A stretch of DNA of 64,000 bases from an uncultured Lachnospiraceae bacterium (lineage in GTDB: Bacteria > Bacillota > Clostridia > Lachnospirales > Lachnospiraceae): contig CAKRIL010000012.1 in assembly GCA_934343915.1 (NCBI GenBank), positions 10,149 through 74,148 of the forward strand, written 5' to 3'. Under the pieces are notes generated by a model, which saw only the letters and a program-made list of their open reading frames with translations, was not told the origin of the DNA and ran no database searches. The first letter of the stretch is position 1. Every line of letters starts with the position of its first letter. Below, in pieces: positions 1-8,849 of this stretch. A program made the position numbers and the translations under genes.

Positions 1-18
1 CAAAAATGCTATAATTGT

Positions 19-48
19 TTGACATCTTAGACAAAAATGTGTTAAAAT
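19..48 (+). promoter_or_regulatory. Promoter for the DUF3048 lipoprotein gene
   Basis: A consensus -35 TTGACA (19-24) is followed after 18 bases by a -10 TAAAAT (43-48). The leader to the ATG at 125 is about 70 bases. This is a housekeeping-sigma type match by eye; the spacing is one base longer than ideal. Confidence 0.5.
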
Positions 49-124
49 AAAAGATGGTTTACAGCATATTACACAAACAATGGCTTTGCAGACCACAATT
101 AAATTTATGTCCGGGGAGGATGTT

Positions 125-1366
125 ATGGTTAAGAGACAATTAATTGGAAAAGCAGCGATTGCGATTACTGCGGCAATGGTAATGATTTCAGGATGCAGTA
201 AGAAGGCAGATACAGATAATCCACAGTCAAGTACACCTTCGGAGAGCACATCAGTGAATGAGACTACGACAAGCACTGAGAAAGAGAACAAGGATGATAC
301 TAAGGACGATGGTAAGAAGAATGATAATGGTGATGAGAAGCCGGTGACAGAGAAGGTTGACAATGGCTTCCCTGAGTACACATCGGATACAAGCCTTGTA
401 CCGACAGGCGAGACGGTAAGAAGCTTTCTTACCGGCGAGTGGCTTAATGATACGGTTGCATACCGCAGACCTTTGGCAGTAATGATTAATAATATTGAAG
501 CGGGACTTCCACAGAGTGGTATAAGCAAGGCTGAGGTTATATTTGAAGGTCAGTGTGAGGGCGGAGTTACCCGTCTTATGGCAGTATTTCAGGACTATGA
601 TGATATAGAATCAATCGGTTCAATCAGAAGCTGCCGTGACTACTATCCGTTCCTTGCGGCAGAGTATGATGCAGCTTATTATCATTTCGGACAGTCTGAT
701 TTCGCACTTGAATTCTTAAGTGATCCTGAACTCAGAACATTCAACGGAATGAACGGAAAGTATAACTATGTAAGACGCTCTGACAGAGTATCACCGCACA
801 ATGTATTCACAACACCTGAGGATCTTGTCACCGCTATGGTGAATAATAAGGTTACAACATATCTTGACGAGGATTATGTGGCCCCTATGAAGTTCAGCAC
901 AACATCAAAGCCATCTGATTGTCCTGACGGAGAGAAGTGTATAACCCTTGAGACAGGCTATGCATACAACAATGCTTACTTTAAGTACAATGAGGAGGAC
1001 GGTCTGTATTATCGTTATGAATATGGACAGCCTCAGATAGATGAGCTTACAGGAGAGCAGATAGCTGTTGAGAACATTTTATTCAAGCTGGTTCCGGGAG
1101 AGCAGTACTGGAATGGTTCTCCGTTATATCTCCTCACCGGAGAGGGCATAGGTCTCTATGTAACCAACGGTACAGCTCAGTGGATTAAGTGGAGCAAGGA
1201 AGTTGACGGTATCAACACCAATCTTGGATGTAATTATACATACGGCTATGGACCTACCACATATACCTATGAGGACGGAACAGAGGTTACCTTTAATCAG
1301 GGAAAGACGTGGGTATGCATTTATGAAGAGGAAAATAAGGCAAATATAAAGATTAAGAGTAAGTAA
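125..1366 (+). CDS. DUF3048 domain lipoprotein (YerB-like)
   Basis: 413-residue exported lipoprotein. Residues 1-24 form a lipoprotein signal (basic start, hydrophobic stretch, ISGC lipobox with Cys24). An acidic, Ser/Thr/Lys-rich linker follows to about residue 75, then the DUF3048 region, with the segments RRPLAVMINN, EGGVTRLMAVF and IGSIRSCRDYY. I chose the ATG at 125 because GGGGAGGA lies just upstream and the signal peptide begins there; an in-frame ATG at 80 has no such site. DUF3048 proteins (YerB of Bacillus is one) are cell-envelope proteins with no established biochemical role. The gene is monocistronic between its own promoter and a convergent terminator. Family assignment is confident, function is not. 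Confidence 0.85.
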   Translation: MVKRQLIGKAAIAITAAMVMISGCSKKADTDNPQSSTPSESTSVNETTTSTEKENKDDTKDDGKKNDNGDEKPVTEKVDNGFPEYTSDTSLVPTGETVRSFLTGEWLNDTVAYRRPLAVMINNIEAGLPQSGISKAEVIFEGQCEGGVTRLMAVFQDYDDIESIGSIRSCRDYYPFLAAEYDAAYYHFGQSDFALEFLSDPELRTFNGMNGKYNYVRRSDRVSPHNVFTTPEDLVTAMVNNKVTTYLDEDYVAPMKFSTTSKPSDCPDGEKCITLETGYAYNNAYFKYNEEDGLYYRYEYGQPQIDELTGEQIAVENILFKLVPGEQYWNGSPLYLLTGEGIGLYVTNGTAQWIKWSKEVDGINTNLGCNYTYGYGPTTYTYEDGTEVTFNQGKTWVCIYEEENKANIKIKSK

Positions 1367-1380
1367 TATTCTATATGTAA

Positions 1381-1430
1381 AAAAAGAACTTCGTGTTCGT
1401 CGCAACGGCTGACATGAAGTTCTTTTTTCA
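1381..1430. terminator. Bidirectional terminator
   Basis: The inverted repeat AAAAAAGAACTTC / GAAGTTCTTTTTTC flanks a GC-containing loop. With A-tract and T-tract on either side it can end both the plus-strand lipoprotein transcript and the minus-strand ABC exporter transcript. Confidence 0.8.
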
Positions 1431-1456
1431 TAAAATACTGTTGGAAATGTTGTGAT

Positions 1457-3274
1457 TTATAACTGAAGTTTGCGCATCTCGTAGAATTCACCTTTTAATT
1501 CCATAAGCTCATCATAGCTTCCGTATTCGGTGCAATGTCCGTCGCGGAGAACAGCAATCTTGTCGGCTCCCTTGATTGTCGAGAGTCTGTGTGCCACGAT
1601 AAATGTGGTTCTGCCCTTGGTAAGATTGTTAAGAGCTTCCTGAATCTCCTTTTCAGAGATACTGTCAAGAGCTGAGGTAGCTTCATCGAGAATGATTATC
1701 TCAGGGTCTCGTATGAGTGCGCGGGCTATCGAGATACGCTGTCTCTGACCACCGCTCAGTTTTCCGCCATGTTCTCCGACAACGGTGTCAAGTCCTTCAG
1801 GAAGACCATCTATGAAGCCTCTCAGGTTGGCTGCTTCAATGACTTCATCAAGCTTCTTTTGCGATACATTATCCATTCCGTATGTGATGTTGTCTCTTAT
1901 TGTTCCGGAAAAAAGAATTGATGTCTGAGGGACAACGGCTATGTGCTGTCTGTATGTGTGGAGATTGATTGTACTCATATCCACACCATCTAAGAGAACA
2001 CGTCCCGAGTCAGGCTTGTTAAAGCCGATTACCATGTTAAGTACGGTTGACTTTCCGGCACCCGATTCTCCGACAAGGGCGATTGTCTCACCCTGTGCCA
2101 CATGCAGGTTGAGGTGATTTAAGACAGGCTTGCTGCTGTCGTATGCAAAGCATAAATCCTGAAAGTCAAATTCACCTCTGACTGACTTAATCTTTGTCTT
2201 TCCCTTGTTATTTTCAATATCGTTCGCAAGAAGAACTTCACCGACCGAATTAACCGATTCAAGACCCTTCGATATAATAGGAAGAAGGTTGATAAAGCTT
2301 GAAATCTGGTTGACTATCGTTGAAAAATATGTCTGGTACAGTGTTATGTCTCCGACGGTTGTCTGGCCGTGGAAGGCAAGCCAGCCCGTAAAGCCGAGGC
2401 ACAGAACCTGAAATACCTGAAATACACACCAGCCGACGGCACCGAAGTTAGCCTGAACTATATCGAGGCGGTAGCCGCTTTTGGCAACGGAGCTTAACTG
2501 GTTCTCCATCTTGTCGATTTCCTCATCCTCAAGTGCGTGGGCTCTTGTTACAGGAATAAGCTCGACCATCTCCATAACCTTGGCTGAGGTTGTCTCCATC
2601 TCTTTACGGAAGGTTGAGTTGGTGCGTTTTATCTGATTCTTGAAGGCTACCATGGTAAGTGCTGCGACAGGCCCGCATATCACAAAGAATATAAGCACTG
2701 TGCGGCTTCTCATTCCCGTAACGGCAAATGCTACAATCAGGTTAAGCAGTATGGTGAGTATATTTGTAAAAAGCTGCTGTGACAGGGTCTCTATCGCTTC
2801 AACATCACGCATAATCTTGGATTGGAGTCGTCCTGACTGCATTTCCTTATGATATGTGATTGAGAGCTGCTGCAGTTTCCTCACAAGAGCGCCTCGAAGT
2901 CCGGCCTCCATGTTGCGGATTGCAAGGCTTCGGAAGTGAACGTAGAGGTAATTCGCCGGCATGTTGATGAGAACAAGGGCGATTTCTATACTTATATAGA
3001 AGAGAATGCCTGAGAGTCCTCCGTCATTGGTGCCTGATGCAATGTTGATTACACCTGCCGTTGCAACCGGAAGATACCATACACAGGCGTGCTTGAGAGC
3101 AAAGAATATTCCGGACAGCACAAGCTGTAAGTAATGACCTTTATACAGGCTTAACAGTATGCGCAGCGGCTTCTGTTCATGCTTTCCGTAGCTGTCGATG
3201 AAGGTTTCTTCTGTCTCGGCAAGGCTGCCCTCTATATCAAGGGACTTTTTTGATAAAATATCTTTTTCTGACAT
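1457..3274 (-). CDS. ABC exporter, fused permease and ATPase
   Basis: 605-residue half transporter of the MsbA/multidrug exporter type. A six-helix transmembrane domain (about residues 40-330) precedes an ATP-binding domain (about 365-600). Visible motifs are Walker A GESGAGKST near residue 400, signature LSGGQRQR near 503, Walker B IIILDEATSALD and the switch histidine in VAHRLST. All catalytic residues are canonical, so it can work as a homodimer, unlike the paired exporters elsewhere in the window. The ATG at 3274 has GAGGAA upstream. It stands alone, so the substrate cannot be inferred; drug, lipid or peptide export are all possible. Confidence 0.9.
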   Translation of the reverse strand: MSEKDILSKKSLDIEGSLAETEETFIDSYGKHEQKPLRILLSLYKGHYLQLVLSGIFFALKHACVWYLPVATAGVINIASGTNDGGLSGILFYISIEIALVLINMPANYLYVHFRSLAIRNMEAGLRGALVRKLQQLSITYHKEMQSGRLQSKIMRDVEAIETLSQQLFTNILTILLNLIVAFAVTGMRSRTVLIFFVICGPVAALTMVAFKNQIKRTNSTFRKEMETTSAKVMEMVELIPVTRAHALEDEEIDKMENQLSSVAKSGYRLDIVQANFGAVGWCVFQVFQVLCLGFTGWLAFHGQTTVGDITLYQTYFSTIVNQISSFINLLPIISKGLESVNSVGEVLLANDIENNKGKTKIKSVRGEFDFQDLCFAYDSSKPVLNHLNLHVAQGETIALVGESGAGKSTVLNMVIGFNKPDSGRVLLDGVDMSTINLHTYRQHIAVVPQTSILFSGTIRDNITYGMDNVSQKKLDEVIEAANLRGFIDGLPEGLDTVVGEHGGKLSGGQRQRISIARALIRDPEIIILDEATSALDSISEKEIQEALNNLTKGRTTFIVAHRLSTIKGADKIAVLRDGHCTEYGSYDELMELKGEFYEMRKLQL

Positions 3275-3384
3275 AAGTTTTCCTCACTTTGTATGAATAC
3301 TGTGTAAAATATACTATATTCCATTAGGAATATCTACCATTAATTTTGGATTTTGGTAGAAAAGTACTGTTTTTTTATAATATA

Positions 3385-3474
3385 AAAGAGAAAAAACATT
3401 ACCTTTTTGGGATGGTTTTTCTCTTTTGCCATGTGCCGGGTTCAAGCCCGGTACATGGTGGGATGCGAAGCATC
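3385..3474. other. Run of three stem-loops between divergent genes
   Basis: The region between the ABC exporter and adhE is about 410 bases without a gene. It holds a long hairpin with AAAAGAGAAAAAACAT (3385-3400) pairing with ATGGTTTTTCTCTTTT (3413-3428). A GC-rich hairpin CCATGTGCCGGG / CCCGGTACATGG (3430-3459) and the small hairpin GATGC-GAA-GCATC (3462-3474) follow. The first has terminator shape on both strands although it lies between divergent genes. It leads directly into the short repeat at 3483. No coding potential was seen. Confidence 0.55.
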
Positions 3475-3482
3475 AATTTTAT

Positions 3483-3512
3483 ATGAGCAAGTAGCGAAGC
3501 GGATTGCGAATA
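3483..3512 (+). repeat. 30-bp dispersed repeat, copy 1
   Basis: The 30 bases here (ATGAGCAAGT, AGCGAAGCGG, ATTGCGAATA) match 13536-13565 at 29 of 30 positions. Both copies sit directly downstream of a stem-loop in an intergenic space. The repeat starts with ATG and would read MSK, but there is no ribosome binding site or extended frame, so I treat it as a REP-like intergenic repeat. Confidence 0.7.
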
Positions 3513-3576
3513 TCATTGACTTTTAATAGGTAAAAGACATGGTACAAAATAAATACATATTTTTTTATAATAAGTG

Positions 3577-3636
3577 TTGACATATAAGATGAAGTGTGTT
3601 AATTTATTAACAGAGTTAATGTTAAATAATTAACAA
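3577..3636 (+). promoter_or_regulatory. adhE promoter with tandem Rex operators
   Basis: The -35 TTGACA (3577-3582) and -10 TAATTT (3600-3605) are separated by exactly 17 bases. Two palindromes fit the Rex consensus TTGTTAANNNNTTAACAA. Site 1 (3596-3613) is GTGTTAATTTATTAACAG and covers the -10. Site 2 (3619-3636) is ATGTTAAATAATTAACAA and lies over the expected transcript start. Rex is the NADH/NAD-sensing repressor of fermentation genes in Firmicutes, and adhE is one of its classic targets. Repression when NADH is low follows from that knowledge. Confidence 0.85.
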
Positions 3637-3688
3637 GGCGGTACAGCAATTATACCGCACCACTTATTCATTCAGGGAGGCTCTAGTG

Positions 3689-6292
3689 ATGGAGAAAACG
3701 TATGAGGTAGTTGACAGTGTAGAGAGCTTTGAGAAGAAGCTTGCAAGTGTAAGAGAGGCACAGAAGATTTTCGCTACTTACACACAGGAACAGGTAGACA
3801 AGATTTTCTTTGAGGCAGCCATGGCAGCCAATCAGGCAAGAATTCCTCTTGCTAAGATGGCAGTTGAAGAGACAGGCATGGGTGTTGTAGAGGATAAGGT
3901 TATAAAGAATCATTTTGCATCAGAGTACATTTACAATGCATACAGAGATACCAAGACATGCGGAGTCCTTGAAGAGGATAAGGCGTTCGGTACTAAGAAG
4001 ATTGCTGAGCCAATCGGTGTTGTAGCAGCAGTTATTCCTACAACCAACCCGACATCAACAGCTATTTTCAAGACACTCATTTCTTTAAAGACAAGAAATG
4101 GTATCATCATCAGCCCGCATCCAAGAGCTAAGGGCAGCACAATCGCCGCTGCCAAGGTTGTTCTTGAGGCAGCAGTTAAGGCAGGAGCTCCTGAGGGAAT
4201 CATCGGCTGGATTGATGTTCCAAGCCTTGAGCTTACCAACATTCTTATGAAGGAAGCTGATATTATTCTTGCAACAGGTGGTCCTGGTATGGTTAAGGCT
4301 GCTTATTCAAGCGGCAAGCCGGCACTTGGTGTAGGTGCAGGAAACACACCTGCAATCATTGATGACACTGCTGATTTAACACTCGCAGTCAACTCAATTA
4401 TTCATTCTAAGACATTTGATAACGGTATGATTTGTGCTTCCGAGCAGTCAGTTATCGTTCTTGATAAGGTATATAAGCAGGTTAAGAAGGAATTCGCAGA
4501 CAGAGGCTGCTACTTCTTAAATGCAGCAGAGACAGAGAAGGTAAGAAAGACAATCATTATCAATGGCGCACTTAACGCTAAGATTGTTGGACAGCCGGCA
4601 TACAAGATTGCTGAGCTTGCAGGTGTCACGGTTCCTGAGACAACTAAGATTCTTATCGGTGAGGTTGAGAGTGTAGAGCTTTCAGAGGAATTCGCACATG
4701 AGAAGCTTTCACCTGTACTTGCCATGTACAAGGCTAAGGATTTTGAGGATGCCGTATCTAAGGCAGAGCACTTAATCGCAGACGGCGGTTACGGACATAC
4801 ATCTTCACTCTATGTCAATGTAGGCACAGAGAAGGCTAAGATTGATGAGTTCTCAGAGAGAATGAAGACATGCCGTATCCTCATCAATACACCTTCATCA
4901 CAGGGTGGTATCGGTGACCTTTACAACTTCAAGCTCACACCATCTCTCACACTCGGATGTGGTTCATGGGGCGGTAACTCCGTATCAGAGAACGTAGGAG
5001 TTAAGCATTTAATCAACATTAAGACTGTTGCTGAGAGGAGAGAGAACATGCTGTGGTTCAGAGCACCTGAGAAGGTATATATTAAGAAGGGTTGTCTTCC
5101 TGTTGCACTTCAGGAGCTTAAGACTGTAATGAACAAGAAGAAGGTATTCATTGTAACAGATAAGTTCCTTTATTCTAACGGATATACAAAGGCTATCACA
5201 GATAAGCTTGACGAGCTTGGAATTAAGCATACAACATTCTATGACGTAGCACCGGATCCATCACTTGCTTCCGCAACAGAAGGAGCAGAGGCAATGCGTT
5301 CCTTCGAGCCTGACTGTATCATAGCTGTCGGCGGTGGTTCTGCAATGGATGCAGGTAAGATTATGTGGGTAATGTATGAGCATCCAGAGGTTAATTTCCT
5401 CGATATGGCAATGCGTTTCTGCGATATCCGTAAGCGTATTTACACATTCCCTAAGATGGGTGAGAAGGCATACTTCATCGCTGTTCCTACATCAGCAGGT
5501 ACAGGTTCTGAGGTAACACCTTTCGCAGTTATCACAGACCAGAGAACAGGAGTTAAGTATCCTCTTGCTGATTATGAGCTTCTTCCTAAGATGGCTATTG
5601 TTGATGCCGATATGATGATGGATGCCCCTAAGGGTCTTACATCAGCATCAGGTATTGATGCCGTAACACATGCACTTGAGGCTTATGCTTCAATGATGGC
5701 TACTGACTTTACAGATGGTCTTGCACTTCGTTCACTTAAGATGATATTTGAGTATCTTCCAAGAGCTTACGACAATGGTCCTAATGATCCTGTTGCAAGA
5801 GAGAAGATGGGTAATGCAGCTACTATGGCAGGTATGGCATTCGCAAATGCATTCCTTGGTGTATGCCACTCAATGGCACATAAGCTTGGTGCTTTCCATC
5901 ACCTTCCACATGGTGTTGCCAACGCTCTTCTTATCACAGATGTTATGAGATTCAATGCCGCTGAGGTTCCATCTAAGATGGGTACATTCCCTCAGTATGA
6001 CCATCCTCATACACTTGCAAGATACGCTGAGGTTGCTGATTATCTCGGAGTAAAGGGTAAGAACGATCAGGAGAAGTTAGAAGGACTTATCGATAAGATC
6101 GAAGCTCTCAAGGAGAGAGTAGGCATCAAGAAGACAATAAAGGATTACGGCGTAGACGAGAAGTACTTCCTTGACACACTTGACAACATGGTTGAGCAGG
6201 CATTTGATGACCAGTGTACAGGTGCTAACCCAAGATATCCTCTTATGAAGGAAATCAAGGCAATGTACCTTAAGGCATACTACGGAAAGTAA
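3689..6292 (+). CDS. adhE: Bifunctional acetaldehyde/alcohol dehydrogenase
   Basis: 867-residue AdhE, which reduces acetyl-CoA to acetaldehyde and then ethanol with two NADH, in the cytoplasm (as spirosome filaments in known members). The N-terminal half is the CoA-acylating aldehyde dehydrogenase, with the catalytic cysteine in DNGMICASEQ near residue 249. The C-terminal half is an iron-dependent alcohol dehydrogenase, with GGGSAMDAGK and the metal-ligand region CHSMAHKLGAFHHLPHG. Length is normal for the family. GTG at 3686 is immediately followed by ATG at 3689; AGGGAGG at 3674-3680 is better spaced for the ATG. Codon use is strongly biased, suggesting high expression. It is monocistronic, with Rex sites upstream and a terminator downstream. 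Confidence 0.97.
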   Translation: MEKTYEVVDSVESFEKKLASVREAQKIFATYTQEQVDKIFFEAAMAANQARIPLAKMAVEETGMGVVEDKVIKNHFASEYIYNAYRDTKTCGVLEEDKAFGTKKIAEPIGVVAAVIPTTNPTSTAIFKTLISLKTRNGIIISPHPRAKGSTIAAAKVVLEAAVKAGAPEGIIGWIDVPSLELTNILMKEADIILATGGPGMVKAAYSSGKPALGVGAGNTPAIIDDTADLTLAVNSIIHSKTFDNGMICASEQSVIVLDKVYKQVKKEFADRGCYFLNAAETEKVRKTIIINGALNAKIVGQPAYKIAELAGVTVPETTKILIGEVESVELSEEFAHEKLSPVLAMYKAKDFEDAVSKAEHLIADGGYGHTSSLYVNVGTEKAKIDEFSERMKTCRILINTPSSQGGIGDLYNFKLTPSLTLGCGSWGGNSVSENVGVKHLINIKTVAERRENMLWFRAPEKVYIKKGCLPVALQELKTVMNKKKVFIVTDKFLYSNGYTKAITDKLDELGIKHTTFYDVAPDPSLASATEGAEAMRSFEPDCIIAVGGGSAMDAGKIMWVMYEHPEVNFLDMAMRFCDIRKRIYTFPKMGEKAYFIAVPTSAGTGSEVTPFAVITDQRTGVKYPLADYELLPKMAIVDADMMMDAPKGLTSASGIDAVTHALEAYASMMATDFTDGLALRSLKMIFEYLPRAYDNGPNDPVAREKMGNAATMAGMAFANAFLGVCHSMAHKLGAFHHLPHGVANALLITDVMRFNAAEVPSKMGTFPQYDHPHTLARYAEVADYLGVKGKNDQEKLEGLIDKIEALKERVGIKKTIKDYGVDEKYFLDTLDNMVEQAFDDQCTGANPRYPLMKEIKAMYLKAYYGK

Positions 6293-6348
6293 GATGTTAA
6301 TTGTTAAGAGATAAGCCGCATTTAGGCTGGCTCTGAATGGTTAATTGG

Positions 6349-6386
6349 GCTTCCGGACTCGCGAGCCGGGTTCGGAAGCTTTATTT
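6349..6386 (+). terminator. adhE terminator
   Basis: The stem GCTTCCG (6349-6355) pairs with CGGAAGC (6373-6379), with an inner GC-rich loop, and is followed by TTTATTTG. It lies about 55 bases after the adhE stop codon. Confidence 0.75.
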
Positions 6387-6542
6387 GTTCATACAATTCT
6401 AAAAAATAAATAAATTTGTGGTAAAAATTGGCGTACTATGCTATAATAAGTACAAACAATAGACACGGGGATGTGAGGTGCATACCTGTGTTCGGTATTT
6501 CATTTCTAAGGTGTTACAAATTAATGCATGGAGGTATAGACA

Positions 6543-7292
6543 ATGAAACTTGACAATGTTATTGCAAAGCGTCCGACCAAGACAATCTACCGTGACGGAG
6601 ACACAGTTATTAAGCTTTTTAATGAGGATTACAAGAAGTCAGATATCCTCAATGAGGCACTCAACCAGGCGAGAGTTGAGGAGACAGGATTACTTATCCC
6701 AAAGATTCTTGAGGTTACCAAGATTGATGGCAAGTGGGCTATTATCAGTGAGTACATAGAGGGAACAACCTTGGAGGAGCTTATGAAGAAGCATCCTGAG
6801 AAGGAAGATGAGTACCTTGAGCTTTTCGTAAAGCTTCAGAGAGAGGTTCATTCCAAGAAGGCTCCGCTTCTTACAAAGCTTACAGACAAGATGATGCGTA
6901 AGATTGCAGAGGCAGACATCGACCCATCAACACGTTATGACCTTCATACAAGTCTTGAGGGTATGCATAAGCATGACAAGGTATGCCACGGCGATTTCAA
7001 CCCAAGTAATATCATTATCACTGAGGACGGCAAGGCATACATCATCGACTGGTCACATGCTACACAGGGTAATGCTTCCGCAGATGCAGCGAGAACATAT
7101 CTTGTATTTGCACTTGAAGGACAGAATAAGCTTGCAGATAAGTACCTTGACCTCTTCTGCGAGAAGAGCGGAATTGGCAAGCAGTATGTACAGAAGTGGC
7201 TTCCAATCGTAGCTGCATCACAGTCCGTTAAGGGTAAGCCTGAGGAGAGAGAGCTTCTTCTTAAGTGGGCAAGTGTTGTGGATTACGAATAA
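6543..7292 (+). CDS. Aminoglycoside phosphotransferase-fold kinase
   Basis: 249-residue cytoplasmic protein of the APH/choline kinase fold. The Brenner-type catalytic loop HGDFNPSN starts at His149 and the metal-binding Asp is in YIIDW (Asp169). The N-lobe carries IKLFNEDYKK as the nucleotide-holding lysine segment. Such small clostridial members (a TIGR02172-like group) have no proven substrate; drug phosphorylation should not be assumed. The ATG at 6543 follows GGAGG. An extended -10 (TGCTATAAT, 6439-6447) lies about 95 bases upstream without a clear -35. It is a single-gene unit between the adhE terminator and the mntP leader. Confidence 0.75.
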   Translation: MKLDNVIAKRPTKTIYRDGDTVIKLFNEDYKKSDILNEALNQARVEETGLLIPKILEVTKIDGKWAIISEYIEGTTLEELMKKHPEKEDEYLELFVKLQREVHSKKAPLLTKLTDKMMRKIAEADIDPSTRYDLHTSLEGMHKHDKVCHGDFNPSNIIITEDGKAYIIDWSHATQGNASADAARTYLVFALEGQNKLADKYLDLFCEKSGIGKQYVQKWLPIVAASQSVKGKPEERELLLKWASVVDYE

Positions 7293-7301
7293 AATTACAG
7301 C

Positions 7302-7475
7302 TTGATTTTTTCCGAGATATATGCTATTATTAACGAACCTGTAAGGGAGTAGTTAGCGTGAATGCGTGGTAAGTCAACAGACTGATGTGATGTGTATACG
7401 CACAATGACATCTGGCTTATCTTAAATAACGAGACTTATGTATGACTTAATTGTCATACATAAGTCTTATTTTTT
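7302..7475 (+). promoter_or_regulatory. Promoter and yybP-ykoY type (Mn2+) riboswitch
   Basis: The -35 TTGATT (7302-7307) and -10 TATTAT (7325-7330) are 17 bases apart. The leader contains TAAGGGAGTAG (7342-7352), GTCAACAG (7373-7380) and CTGGCTTA, which fit the conserved loops of the yybP-ykoY manganese-sensing aptamer. A strong terminator closes it: GACTTATGTATGAC (7432-7445) pairs with GTCATACATAAGTC (7453-7466), then a T-rich run. In this class metal binding favours antitermination. The downstream gene is the manganese exporter mntP, the usual partner, which supports the call. The structure was judged by eye. Confidence 0.75.
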
Positions 7476-7559
7476 GCTTTTGAAGGATACACATACCTGC
7501 CCGGTATGGAAATCTGCTTACGGGAAACAATTACAAATAAGAAGAATGGAGAGTTATGT

Positions 7560-8126
7560 ATGGGTTTACTGGAATTATTTATCCTGGCGGTCGGATTGTC
7601 GATGGACGCATTTGCGGTGTCGGTATGTAAGGGACTTGCGATGAAACAGATTACGTTTAAGAAGGCTGCTATTGTCGGAGCGTGGTTTGGAGGCTTCCAG
7701 GCACTTATGCCGCTTATCGGATGGCTTCTCGGAAGCCAGTTTAAGTCATATATCACGGCGATTGATCACTGGATAGCATTTATACTGCTGTTAATTATCG
7801 GAGCGAACATGATTAAAGAGTCGTTTGACAAGAGTGAGGAGAGTGCCAACGCATCACTTGGCTTTAAGATTATGCTCATGCTTGCCATTGCAACAAGCAT
7901 CGATGCACTTGCGGTAGGTGTCACATTCGCGTTTCTTGATGTAAATATATGGTGGGCTGTTATCTTTATCGGAAGCATCACATTCACTCTGTCGGCTATC
8001 GGTGTGAAGGTTGGAAGTGTGTTCGGAGTTAAGTATAAGTCTAAGGCGGAGCTCGCAGGAGGAATTATTCTTATACTCATCGGAACGAAGATTCTGCTTG
8101 AGCATCTCGGAGTTATCAACTTCTAA
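7560..8126 (+). CDS. mntP: Manganese efflux pump MntP
   Basis: 188-residue inner-membrane protein exporting Mn2+. About six hydrophobic helices form two homologous halves, each with an Asp-containing motif: SMDAFAVSVCKG near the N-terminus and SIDALAVGVTFA in the middle. Length matches the family (formerly YebN, DUF204). The ATG at 7560 has GGAGAG upstream and starts with the first membrane helix; an in-frame ATG at 7506 would add a hydrophilic extension overlapping the leader, so it was rejected. Expression is probably switched on by excess Mn2+ through the riboswitch before it. Confidence 0.93.
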   Translation: MGLLELFILAVGLSMDAFAVSVCKGLAMKQITFKKAAIVGAWFGGFQALMPLIGWLLGSQFKSYITAIDHWIAFILLLIIGANMIKESFDKSEESANASLGFKIMLMLAIATSIDALAVGVTFAFLDVNIWWAVIFIGSITFTLSAIGVKVGSVFGVKYKSKAELAGGIILILIGTKILLEHLGVINF

Positions 8127-8146
8127 ATTATTGTATAAGGAAAATA

Positions 8147-8191
8147 AAATGGCGTGTGGAAAATGAACAATTCATCTTTCACACGCCATTT
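8147..8191. terminator. Bidirectional terminator between mntP and bioY
   Basis: The arms AAATGGCGTGTG (8147-8158) and CACACGCCATTT (8180-8191) are perfectly complementary, with A- and T-rich flanks. It serves the convergent mntP and bioY genes. Confidence 0.85.
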
Positions 8192-8220
8192 GAAATATAC
8201 GGTTATTTTAATCTGCCGTT

Positions 8221-8790
8221 TTACGCAGCCACTGTCTTCATAACCTTGGACTTCTCGACCGCCTTAACGATTGTGATTGCTACTGCAATTTTAACAAGGT
8301 CAGGGAGAATATAAGGTGTAACGCACCATGCAAGTGCAGTTGAGATTCCGACAGCACTCTTGGTGTTGGTATATACAACGATAAACCATGCGGTACCGAA
8401 AGCGTAGCAGAGAATAAGTCCGATTACCATTGATATTGCAAGGACAGGTACGCTTTTGCCGAACTTCTTTGTTATAAGACCTACGCTGAGAGCTGTGAAG
8501 ATGAAGCCGATTATGTAACCGCCCGTTGTTCCGAGAAGCACTCCCACGCCGCCCTTCATTCCTGCGAATACAGGAAGTCCGATAATCCCCAATAAGCAGT
8601 ATACGATAATAGCTGTGAGACCGTTCTTAAGACCGAGTATGCCGAGGGCTGTGAATACGGCAAAGGTCTGAAGTGTGAATGGTGCAAGTGGTGCAGGCAT
8701 TGGAATCGTAATCCATGCGCATACCGCTGTCAGTGCCACGAAAAGGGCAATAAGAGCGATTTCTTTGGTGGTGTAAATTGATTTTTTCAT
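8221..8790 (-). CDS. bioY: Biotin transporter S component BioY
   Basis: 189-residue, six-helix membrane protein that binds biotin as the S component of an ECF transporter. The family pattern is visible: an N-terminal ITIPMPAPLAPFTLQTFAVF segment and a glycine-rich GGVGVLLGTTGGYIIGF segment. The ATG at 8790 follows GGAGG at 8797-8801; a start four codons earlier would contain that site, so it was rejected. No EcfA/EcfT genes are adjacent, so it probably shares a common energising module encoded elsewhere. The promoter carries a BirA-like operator. Confidence 0.93.
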   Translation of the reverse strand: MKKSIYTTKEIALIALFVALTAVCAWITIPMPAPLAPFTLQTFAVFTALGILGLKNGLTAIIVYCLLGIIGLPVFAGMKGGVGVLLGTTGGYIIGFIFTALSVGLITKKFGKSVPVLAISMVIGLILCYAFGTAWFIVVYTNTKSAVGISTALAWCVTPYILPDLVKIAVAITIVKAVEKSKVMKTVAA

Positions 8791-8849
8791 GATGTCCTCC
8801 AAAAAGGTAAATTGAATAATTATGTATTTGTGCGCAACGCACGTTTTTG

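Noticed and set aside
3430..3512. Possible CRISPR-like repeats
   Set aside because: Only single stem-loops and one copy of the 30-base unit at this place; no regular spacing, no spacers and no cas genes in the window.
6543..7292. Aminoglycoside resistance gene
   Set aside because: The fold motifs fit, but chromosomal small members of this family have varied or unknown substrates and nothing here indicates drug resistance.
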